A stretch of 64,000 nt of DNA. Origin: Polytrichum commune (taxonomy: Eukaryota; Streptophyta; Polytrichopsida; Polytrichales; Polytrichaceae). Numbering within the stretch: position 1 is the first letter of the stretch; every line of letters begins with the position of its first letter. The notes beneath the pieces were generated by a model that made no database searches, was not told the DNA's origin, and saw only the letters and a program-made list of their open reading frames with translations. Where the stretch lies: the NCBI GenBank assembly GCA_950295325.1, contig OX485803.1, positions 50,051,554 through 50,115,553 of the forward strand, read 5' to 3'. Below, one piece after another: positions 1 through 11,900 of the stretch. The translations under genes and the position numbers were made by a program.

Positions 1-399
1 CATGAACAAATTACAACGGTTGGTTGACTTACAACAAACAAGGTGGTTGTTGTTGTTTATGTAACATGCTTCAATATTAAGTAAGAAAATGTTGACCTTC
101 GTATCGCATGAAACAAAATAGTATTGCGGACAGGTTCTATCACATAATATTACACATAATTTAGCGACTTTGTGATCGGAGTGACTTGTTTCCCTCTTGA
201 ATTTTCCTTAGAACTTTAAAATCCGGCATATGGTAGTTGTCGTTTTCCAAGTTAAGAAGAATTAGAGGCACTCTTGTAGTCCCTTCTGTCCCAAATAAGT
301 CAGTGTAAGAGTCTAGTGTTGAGGATCATGGCCAACATCTACAGAGGAACCAAAACGTGAGCATGCACAATCATGCTTACATATTTCTTGCAATTTGTC
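1..399. other. Intergenic, nothing recognised
   Basis: No convincing coding frame, RNA gene or repeat was seen on either strand. It borders the 3' side of the minus-strand LINE relic that begins near 400; some of it may be LINE 3' untranslated sequence, but no poly(A) tail was seen to mark the end. Confidence 0.4.
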
Positions 400-2700
400 G
401 AATGCAATGATGAATTTCGCTTTTTTCTTTTGGTGGCGCATATTGAAAAATCGATTGCAAGAAAGGAATCAAAATACAACTACCTCGGGAGAACCAGCGC
501 CAACCGAGGAAAATCAATAAATTATATCCATGTGGGGTTCACCTTCCACGTGACAACTAAGTTATTGCAGGTCACAATAAGACCTTTGACCTCCCAAGTC
601 GAATCGAATTCGTTAAGAACATCCTGGTAGGTCACATCTGGGGCCTTTTCTAAATCCAAGAGAGTCCGTTTCCACTCAATCCTACCATAATCCTACATGG
701 CGTCCCAAATGACTTGTTTTGTTTTCTCAACGGGTCATTGTAGATAATTAAACACTAGATCATTCCATTGGCGCCAAAGAATCCACGGAAGGCCACTCCT
801 CAAGAAAAAGCATATGTGATTGAACCGTCTAAGTGTCTTGCACAGAGGTTGATCAAAGAGGCATTGCATCATAGAAAAGGATTTCCACAGACCAAGATTC
901 CTTATTTTGGCAAAAAAATTGCCAAGTGATGTTAGCAACATACCTCCACCCTTGTTCAGCGAGTGGACATTTGTAGAATCTATGTTCCACTGATTCAACC
1001 AACTGTGGGCCACAATGAGAGCAACTTTTGTCAATCTCCCACGAGATTTTTCCTTGCCATTCATTAACCGCCTCCCCCTTATGGATGATCGACCAAAGAA
1101 AGGCAACCTCTTTTTGTGCCTTAATTTTATGCTAGATGATATTCCACTTAGGGGAGGTGGAGGGGGTAATTTCATTGCGCCACTTATACGGAAACGACTT
1201 CTTAAGGGCCACTTGCTTGGTGATCCATTTCCTCCCCTCTTTGGCCGAATAAGCCAAAAAAAGGGTAACCTCTGGCTACCACTAGCATGCATGGTCAAAG
1301 AATAGTTGATCAAGTTTCCAGAAGAACAAATTGAATTGGGTTTGACCACTTCCTCTAATGAGGCTATCCACCCTAACGCACACATTCCATCCTGAGAAGG
1401 CCATTGGTGGTGTCGCATTTCTTAATGTTTGGTTTCACCTCCGTTAGGGTGAAATATTGCGAACCCATGGTAGAATTAGAGAAGGTACTCATAATCTCAA
1501 TGCTAAATTGAACAAGACCAAGGCTAAAATCCTTGAGGTAACCAACGCTAACCACCCATTCTAGCTATGCATTTTATGTGCTCCCATAGAGGCCAACCCA
1601 TTCATGTGAAGTGAGCTGAGCACTTTGTTTGTTGATCATCTTATCCCGGAAAGGTCCATAGAATTCAATTAGTTTGATCTAAAAGTCATGGCAAATCTCT
1701 TCAAGAGAGAATTTAGCTTTGGCAACATCCCAGTTCAAGAAGTCATATCTCCCGGTGCTTGCCATCACCTTCCACAATTGAGTAATGTGATGCCAAACTT
1801 TAGTCCACCTTTGGTAGAGAAGTTTGGGGAGAATAGCCACAAAGGGGAGGGACCCCATGGGCCGTAATAAGAAGGTTGCATTTGCATAATGCAATACCTT
1901 AGGATAATTTGAAGGTTTGACTTGCCGGGGAGTAGAGCTTGAACAATACATTCACTCATAAGGGCTTTCATAGCATCCTTTGGTGAGATAAGGCTTAGGC
2001 CACTAATTTCCTTAGGCATCATGTAGTCGTCCCAACTTACACATGTTGTGGCTATATTCTCTGATCCAGATCACAAGTAATTGCGAAGTAGAGCTTTGAT
2101 TTTCCAGATAACTTTTTTGGATCCCGCCCAAACTTTGATGAAGCACCATAGGGATGACATCGAAACTTGATTCACAATGAAGGTGCGTCCTACCAGTGAC
2201 AAGTTCATAGAGCTCTAGTGTTTGAGTTTGCTCTTGATTCTATTCATCTAGAATTGGTCCACATCTTTGAGTTCCAATTGTATTCTGAATGGCACACCTA
2301 GAAGTTTAGAAAGATCCCCATTTGCGGCCCACTTCTATTGGTAATTCTCCACTCATCTTGGCGGTCGTCCTCGGCCGCACCAATAAGCAATGCTCTTATG
2401 CCAATTGATTTCTAAACCACATGCACTACCAAACTTGTGTAGAATCCCAACCAGGTTATTGACATTGTTTTCCTCTGCCTTAACTGTAAACGACGTATCA
2501 TCAACATATTGATTGATAATTTGTTGGCAATTGCACTAGGGGAGGCAAATGCCTTAGAAGTTACTAGTTCTCATTTTGTGTTTAATTGTTGCGTTGAGTG
2601 CCTCTACCATGACAATGAATAAATAGGGGGCTAAAGGGCACCCTTGACAAACCCCCTTATGGAGTTCAAATGGCTTGGTCACTTGGTTCCAATTCTTAAA
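400..2700 (-). mobile_element. Decayed LINE (L1-type), 3' half of the reverse transcriptase ORF
   Basis: Read on the minus strand from about 2690 downwards, broken frames give in order a QGCPLAPYLF reverse transcriptase motif (near 2640), a YVDDTSFT catalytic motif (near 2500), a PKDAMKAL segment followed by YGPWGPSP (1830-2000), and a C-terminal zf-RVT-like tail ending in a WRQWNDLVFN motif (735-1000). A segment matching the tail of the second LINE in this window (IEWKRTLLD here, SAWKRVLAQ there) extends to about 520. The frame changes several times and holds many stops, so the copy is dead. The 5' half (endonuclease, gag-like ORF1) is not seen upstream of 2700. The order of motifs is typical of plant LINEs of the L1 type; the exact clade is not assigned. 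Boundaries are approximate and no target duplication was found. Confidence 0.8.
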
Positions 2701-3389
2701 TAATTATAAATAATTATATATATATGAAGTTTGACTTATAGCAAACATTATTTAAGGTATTCTTGAATGTCAGGGGGCTAGATGACACTAAGCCAAACAT
2801 AGTTTACCATAGTAGTCTTCAATGCAACTTTCTATAAATATTCATACCAACATATGCCCATTCGTGCTGCCTCAAGCTCAACGCACAATATTACTCATGT
2901 TATAAGCAAGGTTGATGCTAGATCACGAGCATGCGCAAGGGGCCTATACCCATGTACATGGGTCTATATTTACATGGGTAAACATGGACCCCACCATGAA
3001 TTCCACAACTCCAAAAATTATTTACATGCTGCTCATAAAACTAATATGTTTTTACAATCAACTCGTAAAAATATTGGAAATTTATAGGCATCCCATAAAG
3101 ACATAATAACTTCATGGGCTACCAATGAAAATGTGAAAATATGTAATAAATGTTGCAGAGAGAGGCTAAATTTGATCTAATTATGGGAGAGAACATTGAT
3201 AAAGCAAAGAGTGGGTCCACCCCCTCTTGTTACCATGGTGGAAACTTCTGGCTCGAATGATCACAAATTTGCCCTCCCCATGGGGTCCATATTTACTGAA
3301 TGTTTGAAACAATCCCTTTGTTGCTCAATGTTGCCTTCATATTTAAAATGACATTTACTATTTGTTGTGTCAATGCACATGGAATCAAT
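2701..3389. other. AT-rich intergenic DNA
   Basis: No gene recognised. Short frames at 2854-3106 lack codon bias, motifs or a supporting splice pattern. Confidence 0.4.
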
Positions 3390-3600
3390 AACTACACTGA
3401 ACATGATATTTAGTGTCACTTACTATCTGGATTCGTACATTGCTATATATTTGTACGATTGATGGAAATTTATACCAAATAAAGTTGTTAATGTTCTATA
3501 ATGTCCAAACTATCAATTTCACATTTATTGGTAAAACTATGAGATATACAATAAATAAATAAGTAAGTGTGACACTAAATATCATTTTTAGTGTAGTCCA
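3390..3600. repeat. Short foldback (inverted-repeat) element
   Basis: Two arms of about 36 bp face each other: 3390-3425 and 3562-3600 share the core ATGATATTTAGTGTCAC in opposite orientation, flanked by CTACACT on the outer side and CTTACT on the inner side. A second small palindrome, TCGTACA...TGTACGA, sits inside the loop around 3431-3456. It looks like the remains of a MITE. No target duplication is clear and no coding capacity is seen. Confidence 0.5.
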
Positions 3601-3921
3601 TATAAAATGTAAAAAACACCCCATCCACACTTCAACAATGGATTCCATTGAATAAACATTGAAACATTGTAATTCATTGACTTCAAGTTGACATTGACAT
3701 TGAGTGCATATGAACAACTTGCAATGCATGCTATTTGATAACTCAATTTTTATGTTGTAATAGTATCCACTCTACATGAGAACAATTGGAAGTGACCACT
3801 CAACATGATAACAATGCTTTTTGTAGACTCAATGCTTTTTGTAAACTCTATGTTGATTGAATGAGAGTTACTTGATTTACCAATTTTCATATTGTTGATT
3901 ATTGATACCACACAAATACCT

Positions 3922-4798
3922 AATGTGCCTAATTTGGTTACTTATCTTTAATCGGACACTTATATTTGAGTGATATGTGGTTTGGTATGGCTCTAAGAAC
4001 AAAATCCAAAATCACATGTGTTGACAAGAGATTGAACTACATACTCAAAATTTGGTAATCATTTTAGACTCAATAATTAACATCCTACTCATGAGGACCT
4101 ATGTGACCACTTAATTAGCATGAGAATCTTCACTTTGAAAATGAACAAGATATTTTAACGAGCTCTAGAAATTGTGAGGAAAGTGGCTACAACCTAGATT
4201 TGGATTTGCTAACCATCTCACCCTAATCGGTTGTTTCACATCCTAGGAAAATGTCATAAAAGATAACCATTTAAGGGCCGCTTCACACTATGGCCGTCCA
4301 AGTCAAGAAGCCGTGGGATTGGATGGCTAAACTTTGTTGAGAGTCAAAAGAACCAATAAATAACCAATAAAATATAGGAATTGGAGCCTTTGGCTGGTCA
4401 GAATCTGAGGCCTCCAAAGGCCAAGCCCAAAATCCAAACCCATCCCATGAAGAAGGAGCATCCCATTTTATTCCCTGCCCAAAACAACCCATCCAATCTA
4501 ACGGCCAAGATCTTGTTAGTTTTTTTATTTTTTTATGAAAAAAAAACCGACAGACTCTCAACCACAGTTTGGGTTTCCATTCTTGTTTGACCCAAGCTTC
4601 CTTCAAGAGTCCGTCGCCTTGGTCGAAAAGTACTGTCATGTAGGCATTTTGAAAAGCGACGGCCTCTAGACTTTGGCCTCTAGTGTGAAGGGTCGAGAGA
4701 CCAAATTCTTGGTTTCTTGCAATCTTTTTGGTGGAAATTGATGGCCTCTCGACCTTTGGCCATAGTGTGAAGCGGCCCTAAGACCCATCTACCTTATA
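3922..4798 (+). repeat. R1 dispersed repeat, copy a (split by a MITE)
   Basis: This is one of at least four clear copies of an interspersed family. The copies share, in order, a segment near AATTGGACA/AATCGGACA followed by TATTTGAGTG and ATATGTGGTTTGG, then GGACCTATGTGACCA, then AGCATGAGAATCTTCA, and they end in TAAGACCC followed by an ACCTT motif. In this copy the end is displaced: TAAGACCCATCTACCTT lies at 4782-4798 because a 507-bp MITE has inserted at a TAA at 4272-4274. A better bounded copy (8568-8957) begins with the inverted complement of that end, so R1 appears to be a terminal-inverted-repeat (MITE-like) family of roughly 350-390 bp. Confidence 0.6.
4275..4781. mobile_element. Tourist-like MITE (PIF/Harbinger type) with TAA target duplication
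   Basis: Terminal inverted repeats of 21-22 bp: the left end starts GGGCCGCTTCACACTATGG and the right end is its exact reverse complement, ending at 4781. TAA lies directly outside both ends (4272-4274 and 4782-4784), the 3-bp TWA duplication typical of PIF/Harbinger elements. Related sub-repeats occur inside (GGCCTCTAGTGTGAAGGG near 4675, then GGCCATAGTGTGAAGCGG at the end), so the right end looks internally duplicated. The minus-strand frame at 4283-4639 lies entirely inside and shows no transposase motif. The element is non-autonomous and sits within R1 copy a. Confidence 0.75.
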
Positions 4799-5271
4799 GC
4801 GGTCCAACATTGGCTTTTGCGACCTTTCCTTTACCTCCGTAAGATTGGGGGGAGCTCAAAGGGCCAGACATCCAGCACACGGGGCATGCCAAGTGGCAAT
4901 AGTCTATAATGATCTACGTAATTGCTTGATTTTGTGTCCCATAATCTACCAAACTAGGGTTCCCTTCGTCTCCACTTTCCCCCTTCTCTTGTTGCGGGTC
5001 TCCGTTGTCATTGCTTTTGCAGCTCTGAACAAAGCCTCCCCTGCCCCGAGCAACAACCTTTCAGGGGACTTCAGACTCTGAAGCTTCAACAGGAGAGAAA
5101 AACAGGTGCTCATAGAAAGGAGCATTTATAAGAAAAGAAAAGAAAAAAAGAAAAAAGAACGCCTGTACACGGTACCGGCATGAATATGAGCCCGTTATCC
5201 AAATACTTAACACAGGAGCACTCATAACACAAGCAAGTTGAGTTAAGCGAGGGAGAATCAATCAAGCAACC

Positions 5272-5385
5272 ATGGAGATTCCTAAAAAGGAGACCGAACG
5301 TTCATTCTACCGAAGGCGTCCAGATGAAGGTGGAGGTCGGGTGAAGGCACCAGATTGCGATGGTGAGCTTCAAATTGTGAAGTGA
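5272..5385 (+). CDS. Possible small ORF or first exon, 37 residues
   Basis: An ATG in a strong plant context (CAACCATGG) opens a 37-residue, Arg/Lys/Glu-rich, Gly-containing frame beginning MEIPKKETERSFYRRR. The surrounding 4.83-5.40 kb is less AT-rich than its neighbours and carries a purine tract (5134-5158). There is no family match that I recognise. It could be a first exon of an unrecognised gene, since the frame ends soon after, or chance. It lies about 300 bp upstream of the DUF7869 pseudogene on the same strand, but I see no link between them. Confidence 0.15.
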   Translation: MEIPKKETERSFYRRRPDEGGGRVKAPDCDGELQIVK

Positions 5386-5679
5386 TTTCTCTCACTTTGG
5401 TGGATGCCTTCTTGTGTTTTCTTGCTAAGTAGGTCTCAACTGTCTTTGGCATTGCACTTGCCTGTTCTATAATACTTCTGGCATGTGGTATGAAGCTCTT
5501 GTTAGGTCAGCACTCATAGATATTGTGATATGAGATATGCTCATTATACATTGGATTTGTATCTTGGAAATTGCAACCATGTTGTGGGTTCATTCGTGAG
5601 ATTTCTTTGCGATTTGGAAGAACCCTTGGTGTTTTCATATTTTAAAAATAAAATAAAATAAACTAAATTTTTTATAGTG

Positions 5680-6960
5680 TTGGACGTTCACCTCTTTATC
5701 TTGATGTTCTCCATGGAAGTGAAATATGTTTACAAGGATTACAAGCTCCATCCATGGAGCCTATCCCAGCTATTCTTCTTCCACTCATTTTGCATGTTCA
5801 ATTTGATAGTTGTTGGAAGGATACCAAATGTAGGTTTATGAAGGAATTTTGGTCCATGTTCGCAATGAAATGGGTATTCACGGAGGTCCACATGTTTGGT
5901 CTTTTGATTGGTCATACTCATGACAACATTGAAGCATCATTTGAAAGATGGAATTTGAACTTGTATGAACCTGATTATCCTACTATTCTTCTTCTCATGG
6001 AATCCAACATAGACATGAAGAAGGTTCCCATTATTCCACATATGATAGAGGAACTTTCCGATTGGAGGGTTTTCGTTAATAATTACATTTCCGATAGTCA
6101 CTTATATAAAGACCCATCAATTCAAATTCTATCTTTGAGATGATGGTTGGCTTGTTATGCATTACAAAGTGTTTAGTATGCATGACGAGTGGTTGCTCAA
6201 AGAAGGTATACTTATGTGGAAATCTAATATAAAAGGAGAACAATGTCCTCCCGTGGGGGATTCCTTTTTACAAAGCCGAGACATGGCTAAATTGGAAGAT
6301 GTGGTAGGTTTGAAATGGTTTATTGACTACTGGCAATGAATATGTGACCATGACATGACCGGAGTGTGTATGGATTTACATGGGCATCTTTGGCAATATT
6401 GAATTGGGATAAAGGATATACTTGCGAGATTAAAGTTGAAAAAAAAGATTTTGGTTGTGTAATAGAATTGAAGCAGACAAACGTCATTTCTTGCACACTA
6501 GTGAACTTCATGAAGAGCATCAACCCGATGACCAATATGTAGGGCCTTCAAACCTTCGTCTTGCATATTTTTTTGCATCGCTGAGAACGTGTATGAAAGG
6601 CATCACCTCATATTCCATCCCCAAGAGTAAGATATAGCTAGATCTATTTGGGTGTGAGTGCTTTGTCTCCACCTAACTTGGCAGTCAATGGGGAGCATCC
6701 TTGTCAGATTCCTGTACAATGGTTCGCCCCACTTCAACTGCTAGAGACCTCTCAAAGAAATGGAATAGCTGGGACTCAAACCTCACCTTCAAGTTGAAGT
6801 GCAACTTGAAATATTCCATTCTTGACTAACAACCAATCGATTGCATCTTGGCAGCTTGGCTTCTCCTTGAACATGAAGATGTTGAGCCCCTAAACATTGT
6901 TATTCCACTAGAGCAAATTGCCAAAGACAACCTTTGTCGTTGTTCTACATAAGAGTGTGG
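5680..6960 (+). pseudogene. DUF7869-type transposase-like pseudogene
   Basis: The best frame (5754-6143) carries LHVQFDSCWKDTKCR, then LLIGHTHDNIEASFERW, then IPHMIEELSDWRVFV. This is the signature order of the plant DUF7869 family (LQLDN..KDNK, VGHTHEDIDASF, VPHMIE), often annotated as putative transposase. After a stop near 6143 the same protein continues in broken frames (6157-6339: a DEWLLKEGILMW segment and GLKWFIDYWQ; 6400-6960). The GHTH-D-D motif is compatible with a nuclease-like core, but the function of the family is inferred. At least one in-frame stop and later frame changes mean it cannot make the full protein. The upstream start was not identified; coding-like sequence begins near 5680. 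Confidence 0.65.
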
Positions 6961-7545
6961 ATGGAGGATGGTTTAGGGGGGCGTTAGTGTCTCTAGTGCA
7001 CGATGGGGAGGTCATAGCCGTGCAATTGGTAGACGTCCAGCTCGTGGAGGCCCTCCTCTGGTGATCAATGATGGAGGAAATATATAGGGCGGTAGGAATA
7101 AGAAGGAAAAATTGTCCTAAGTATTTTGTTAGTTGATAGTGCGGGCCACATCAACAAGTGCCATGTAAATATTTGCATTGTTACTAAATACTTTTGGGTT
7201 GCTAGTCCACGGAGACCATGCCATCTTAGAGTTACATGGTTTATTTTATTTTATTGATTTTCTAAATGCTTTACATGCACCCTATAACAAATTATATCTG
7301 TGTGTGTATACATGACCTTAATGGAAGGCTTGATGTCGAGTAATGGACATGCTGGCATTATACACGTTTCATACTTGTCAAATATGTGTTATCATTTTGG
7401 TGACCTATCTATTGTGTAGTGTTGCATAAACTTCAATTTAATATTTTCAATTATGTATGTAAGATTGGTGAGAGGTGGACATGGTGCTTGTTGTGGAGGC
7501 CAACATGGATGCGAGTGTTACCACACTTTCATGTTCTCATATTCA
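6961..7545. other. Intergenic, nothing recognised
   Basis: A short Gly/Arg-rich frame near 6990-7080 might be the end of the DUF7869 relic in another frame. Otherwise no feature is supported. Confidence 0.3.
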
Positions 7546-7745
7546 TAAATCAACAAGTTCCCATGTTCCCATACGTTGTTCCCACGTTCCCACATTCCCA
7601 ATTGGGAGTTCCCAAGTTCCCATGTTCCCACATACCATTCTCATGTTTCCTCAAACCATACCTATGTTCCCCTAACCCGTTTCCCATATTCCCATATGAA
7701 GTTTCCATGTTTTTAAAAGCATGTTCCTATGTTCCCATATGCACA
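7546..7745 (+). repeat. Degenerate GTTCCCA heptamer array
   Basis: The motif GTTCCCA, with variants such as ATTCCCA and GTTCCCAT, recurs many times with 7-14 bp spacing over about 200 bp. Translation gives a periodic VPMFP/FPHS-like peptide in overlapping frames, which explains the two open frames seen here (7419-7751 and 7475-7675). The regular DNA period, rather than protein constraint, is the likely cause of the open frames. Confidence 0.7.
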
Positions 7746-8039
7746 GAATAGAACCATTTTACCATTTTGGGACTCCCCAAAGTCCCGAAATGTTTAATAT
7801 TGTGCTGGATAGTGTTGAGCATCATATTTTTGCATCTTCAACCAACAATTTATGTTTTTGATCCTTAGAATATTATCATTAGTTTTGTTGATGACATATT
7901 TATAGGCCAAGATGGTTAACAAAAAAATATATCATTTGGAAACAAATCCCTTTGTTGTTGTATACTAAATTTTTGCACCTATTTTTATTTTTGACTAATA
8001 TGGACACCTAAAATTATAGACACAAAGCATATGTTATAT

Positions 8040-8302
8040 GGTTGTATAAAAAAATTACTCTATGTGCTCAAATTTCATAAGCTCAACAGAAAGCATAATT
8101 GGGAGGACCTATGTGACCATTTATTGAGAATTTAGAGAAAATCTTCACTTTGGTAACAAATCATATTTTCATACAAGCTCTGAAAATCCTGAGGAAATTG
8201 GCTATGGACATGATTCAGAATTGGTAACTAATCAGGCTTGCACTGATTTCGTGTTCTTCAAGAAGTGAGCTAAAAGTGTCTGTTTAAGACCCACTTACCT
8301 CA
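8040..8302 (+). repeat. R1 dispersed repeat, copy b (partial)
   Basis: It contains ATTGGGAGGACCTATGTGAC, AATCTTCACTTTGG and a diverged end TTAAGACCCACTTACC (8284-8299). The start is not recognisable, so it is probably truncated or heavily diverged. Confidence 0.5.
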
Positions 8303-8567
8303 GTTGAATCCTTCACCTGCGATTCATTTTTTCAATCTGTCCGAACGGATTAAAAAAAGGTATCCTTCAAGTTCATAAGTGCTGGTGAAGCTACTGTGGC
8401 TAAAAGTTGTGATTATGGTCATGTCAACTTCTCAATTTGAATCCTCTTCTTAAATCACTGATGGTTCTCCCCATGCCACTCCGTTCTGGACTAACAACTA
8501 CTTTTTTGTTTGTTTGTTTTGTGTATGAAAAGTTATGAGATATGGGTCCCTATGAGTCGGCATTGTC

Positions 8568-8957
8568 AACGAAGGTAGATGGGTCTTAAGTGGCTCATTT
8601 TTTTAATCGGACTCCTAGATTTGATTGGTATATGGTTTGGTGAGGATCAAAGAGCAAACATCACAAACACTCGTGTTTAATAAACATTGGACTACGTCTT
8701 CAAATACGAATAGCTACTCCACACTCAACAATGAAGACGATTGGGAGAACCTATGTGTCTAGTTAAGAAATAAAAAAATAGTCACTTATGATAACCATCA
8801 CTAAATGAAGGGAGATCTGATTTTCAATCTTGTTTTTTGCAACTGTTTTATCGTAGATTTGCTAATGCAATGTAAGTTTTGTTGTGTAAATCTAATTGGT
8901 AGAAGATGGAGAACATGAAAAACAAACCAAAATAAGACCCACACACCTTATATACGT
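8568..8957 (+). repeat. R1 dispersed repeat, copy c (both termini visible)
   Basis: It starts with GAAGGTAGATGGGTCTTAA (from 8571) and ends near TAAGACCCACACACCTT, an imperfect terminal inverted repeat of about 17 bp. Between them are the family landmarks: an AATCGGAC segment, TGGTATATGGTTTGG, and GGGAGAACCTATGTG. This copy defines the family ends. No clear target duplication. Confidence 0.55.
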
Positions 8958-11900
8958 GTAAAATGCATTAGGTAAGCGAAGTATGGTGATCTCATACTTT
9001 GCTGAAAAGGTAAGACTCAAACTCTTTCTTTCTTTGCATGCACAAGGGTCCCTTGGCTAGCTGCTAGAAAGGGGAGGTCCCAAGTTTCTGAAATTTTAGG
9101 TGGTACTCTACGAGTCCACAATGTTCATCACACAGATGGGTTTCTTCTCAAATTTTTTAATGTCTAGTTCAAAGTGCTTTTGATATGTCTATGTTTTTGC
9201 TTTCTTTCTGAAACTTATCTAAGTTGTTACCATACTAAACTTGTTGTCAACTATGGATAGGTATTACAATTTGTAGCTTGCATGCCCATTACATGTTGAC
9301 CTAATAAATTCAGATGCGGGGGGCAATGAGAAGCAAGTATCCATAAAGAAAATTGATTGGGTGCAGTCATAGTTGCATAATTGCCGACGAACATGTAAGC
9401 ATGTTGAACATAACCGTGTGTGTCACTCAATGATCCTCAGTTTAGTCGGGATGCTTATTGAATATTGGTTTTGTATATCCTCCTCCTCCTACTACTACTC
9501 ATAACAATTATTATTATTATTATTATTATTATTGAGACTAAAGACCAAAAAGTCAATAAATGTTCATATGTAAATTCTCACCCATGTTGACTTGAAAGGT
9601 GAGTTAATGATAATATTACAACTTATATTCATTGACTTCAATGAATATCTTATTCCAAAATCAAAGAAACCAACTCAAGTCTCGAACATGGGCTACAATA
9701 TTTCACATGAAAAATTGTGATATAGGAAATCGAATTTTTAATAGGATCAATAATCCAATTCTTGTTTTCAAGTAGGTGTTCTTGATAGAAGAGATTTTTT
9801 TGGCTTCCAATGATCATATAAAGATGGTGAGTTTTGATCTAAACTATCATTTAAGTATATTTGGACCAACCACTTATCCAAAAGTAATAAGGGATGTGCA
9901 CTTTGTGGGGACAGAAACATCAAATGTTAACATCAAAAGCAACAAGCAACAACCACAACTTCAAGTTGTTTGTATTCCATGTTTGCCGACCACCATCTTT
10001 GTATAGTTTAGGGTTCTAATGGTGTATGTGATATAGGTAGGTGGAATTGTCCCAAATTCATGCATAAATCCAAATATACTTAAATCCTAGCTTCTGCACG
10101 ACTGAGTAACTTTACAATATTGGATAAATTTGTCCCATAATGACATGCTTAATATCATAAGAACCGAGTTATAGAATCTTATACGACATACCTTGGTTCA
10201 ACTTGATATAAATATATATTTAAAAGTTATATAGCTTGATGTATTTTATATATGACATTATAAGTCTAAACTATGATGCACTCAAGTCAAGATAATTTAG
10301 ACAATCAATATCCTATACTTAGTATGAAATCATACAAGGAATAACTTAATCAAATGAGGAATGTGTTATCAGAGAGTTATGATTTTGTGGTGACCTAATA
10401 ATTTTGAGAAGCAGTCAGGGCTTAGGCAGATTGTGCTGAGTTCAACACTCAATTTTGGCCGCACACCAAGCCAAAGCCCTGTACATGTCTTGCTTTCATT
10501 TTTCTGCAAATCTCAGCCTGCTAATTAAAGATCATACTGAAACTCAAGGTTTGACCTTTTCGCTCAAATCCAAGAAGAAGCGCAAATCCATGGAATTATA
10601 GGTTCAAGAAAATAAAACAGAGACATTCGGTGTAGTTACGGTGGAGCACATTGAAAATGAAATATTCTCCCATCAGGAGTGCCAAGAAACAAAGCAAACA
10701 TTTCTTTTTTCAGTCACTCAAATGAGGAATATATTTGGCTTCCTGGAACAGTCTTGAGAGTCTTTTCTCTTACCAATAACGTTCAGCATCACAATGTTAG
10801 CACCCTTTGTTTTCTTTCGCCATTAACCTGCACATTCTCAGTCTAATGTCATGTCACACACAATTTCATGTTTGTCAGTCATTTCAAAAATCGTTCTCTA
10901 CAGATGAAAGTTTGATTTACATATAGAATCTCACAATCAATGCCATGATGAATCACACAGTGCATATCATCATGTCTACGCCATGACAACTGTACCCCTA
11001 AATAATGTTGAGGTACCTATATTATGAAATTAACTTGATCAATATGGTGAAAACCAGTGTGCAACCAAAGGAAACTCGAATTGGAAAGCATCACAAAAAT
11101 TCTCCAATGAAGCATGTACAACAGATCTCAGGATGTCAGTATATATATATATCTCAGTATCTGCAAGAGATGTGATTGAATGAGCAACAGATAAGGACTT
11201 GCAACTGGATGTATACCAAACAATACCTCTGTTCCAAGATTTTGAAAATCCGAACAGAAGCGGAATGTGTCACTCATGATCTGGTTTGTCAGAAGAATGC
11301 GATGGACTATGAATCTGCATAATCCAAAACTCATAGCTATGCTGTGGTTGTGGAAGTTTCACATGAAGTTATGCAATACAGCTCGATTGACTGCCTCCCA
11401 GTAAATATGACCTAATCTTGATCCAGAATAATACGTGAACTGCATTGGCCAGCTAGTAGTTATGTGCTCTTCGACTAAGATTTCTTAAAATCATCATCCT
11501 CCTTGGGGCTAGGTGAAGCTGATGAAGTTCCCTATGCAGATCATCTCTCACTTCAAATCTGGCTCTTACATCCTGTATGCATCACAAGCTCTGACACGGA
11601 AAATCACATTCAGCAGTGTGGACATACATTAAGTAAGAGTTGCAAATAATACTTGAAAATAATTGTGTAGATTGGAGATTGGGACACAGATGCAAGGAGG
11701 ACTGCGATGGAGGAGGCATACGAAAAGAGGCGCACAACTCAATGCATATAGTAGACTATGGTCACCACTGGTAATGTACTCTATATAAGGGAGACTTTGA
11801 TTGAAAATAAAATTGATGCAAGTACGAGTGAAGGGGCAACGTGTATCTCAGAAATAATATCCACTTCCCAAAGCAGTGCTAGATTACCACTTACTAATTA

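Noticed and set aside
735-1418. 227-codon minus frame as a host gene
   Set aside because: It overlaps the zf-RVT tail of the LINE, in part in the wrong frame; the LINE motifs explain it.
8284-8589. A possible piggyBac-type MITE bounded by TTAA and inverted GACCCA...TGGGTC ends
   Set aside because: The left boundary is the end of R1 copy b and the right boundary is the start of R1 copy c. The interval is just the gap between two family members, so the inverted ends come from R1 termini.
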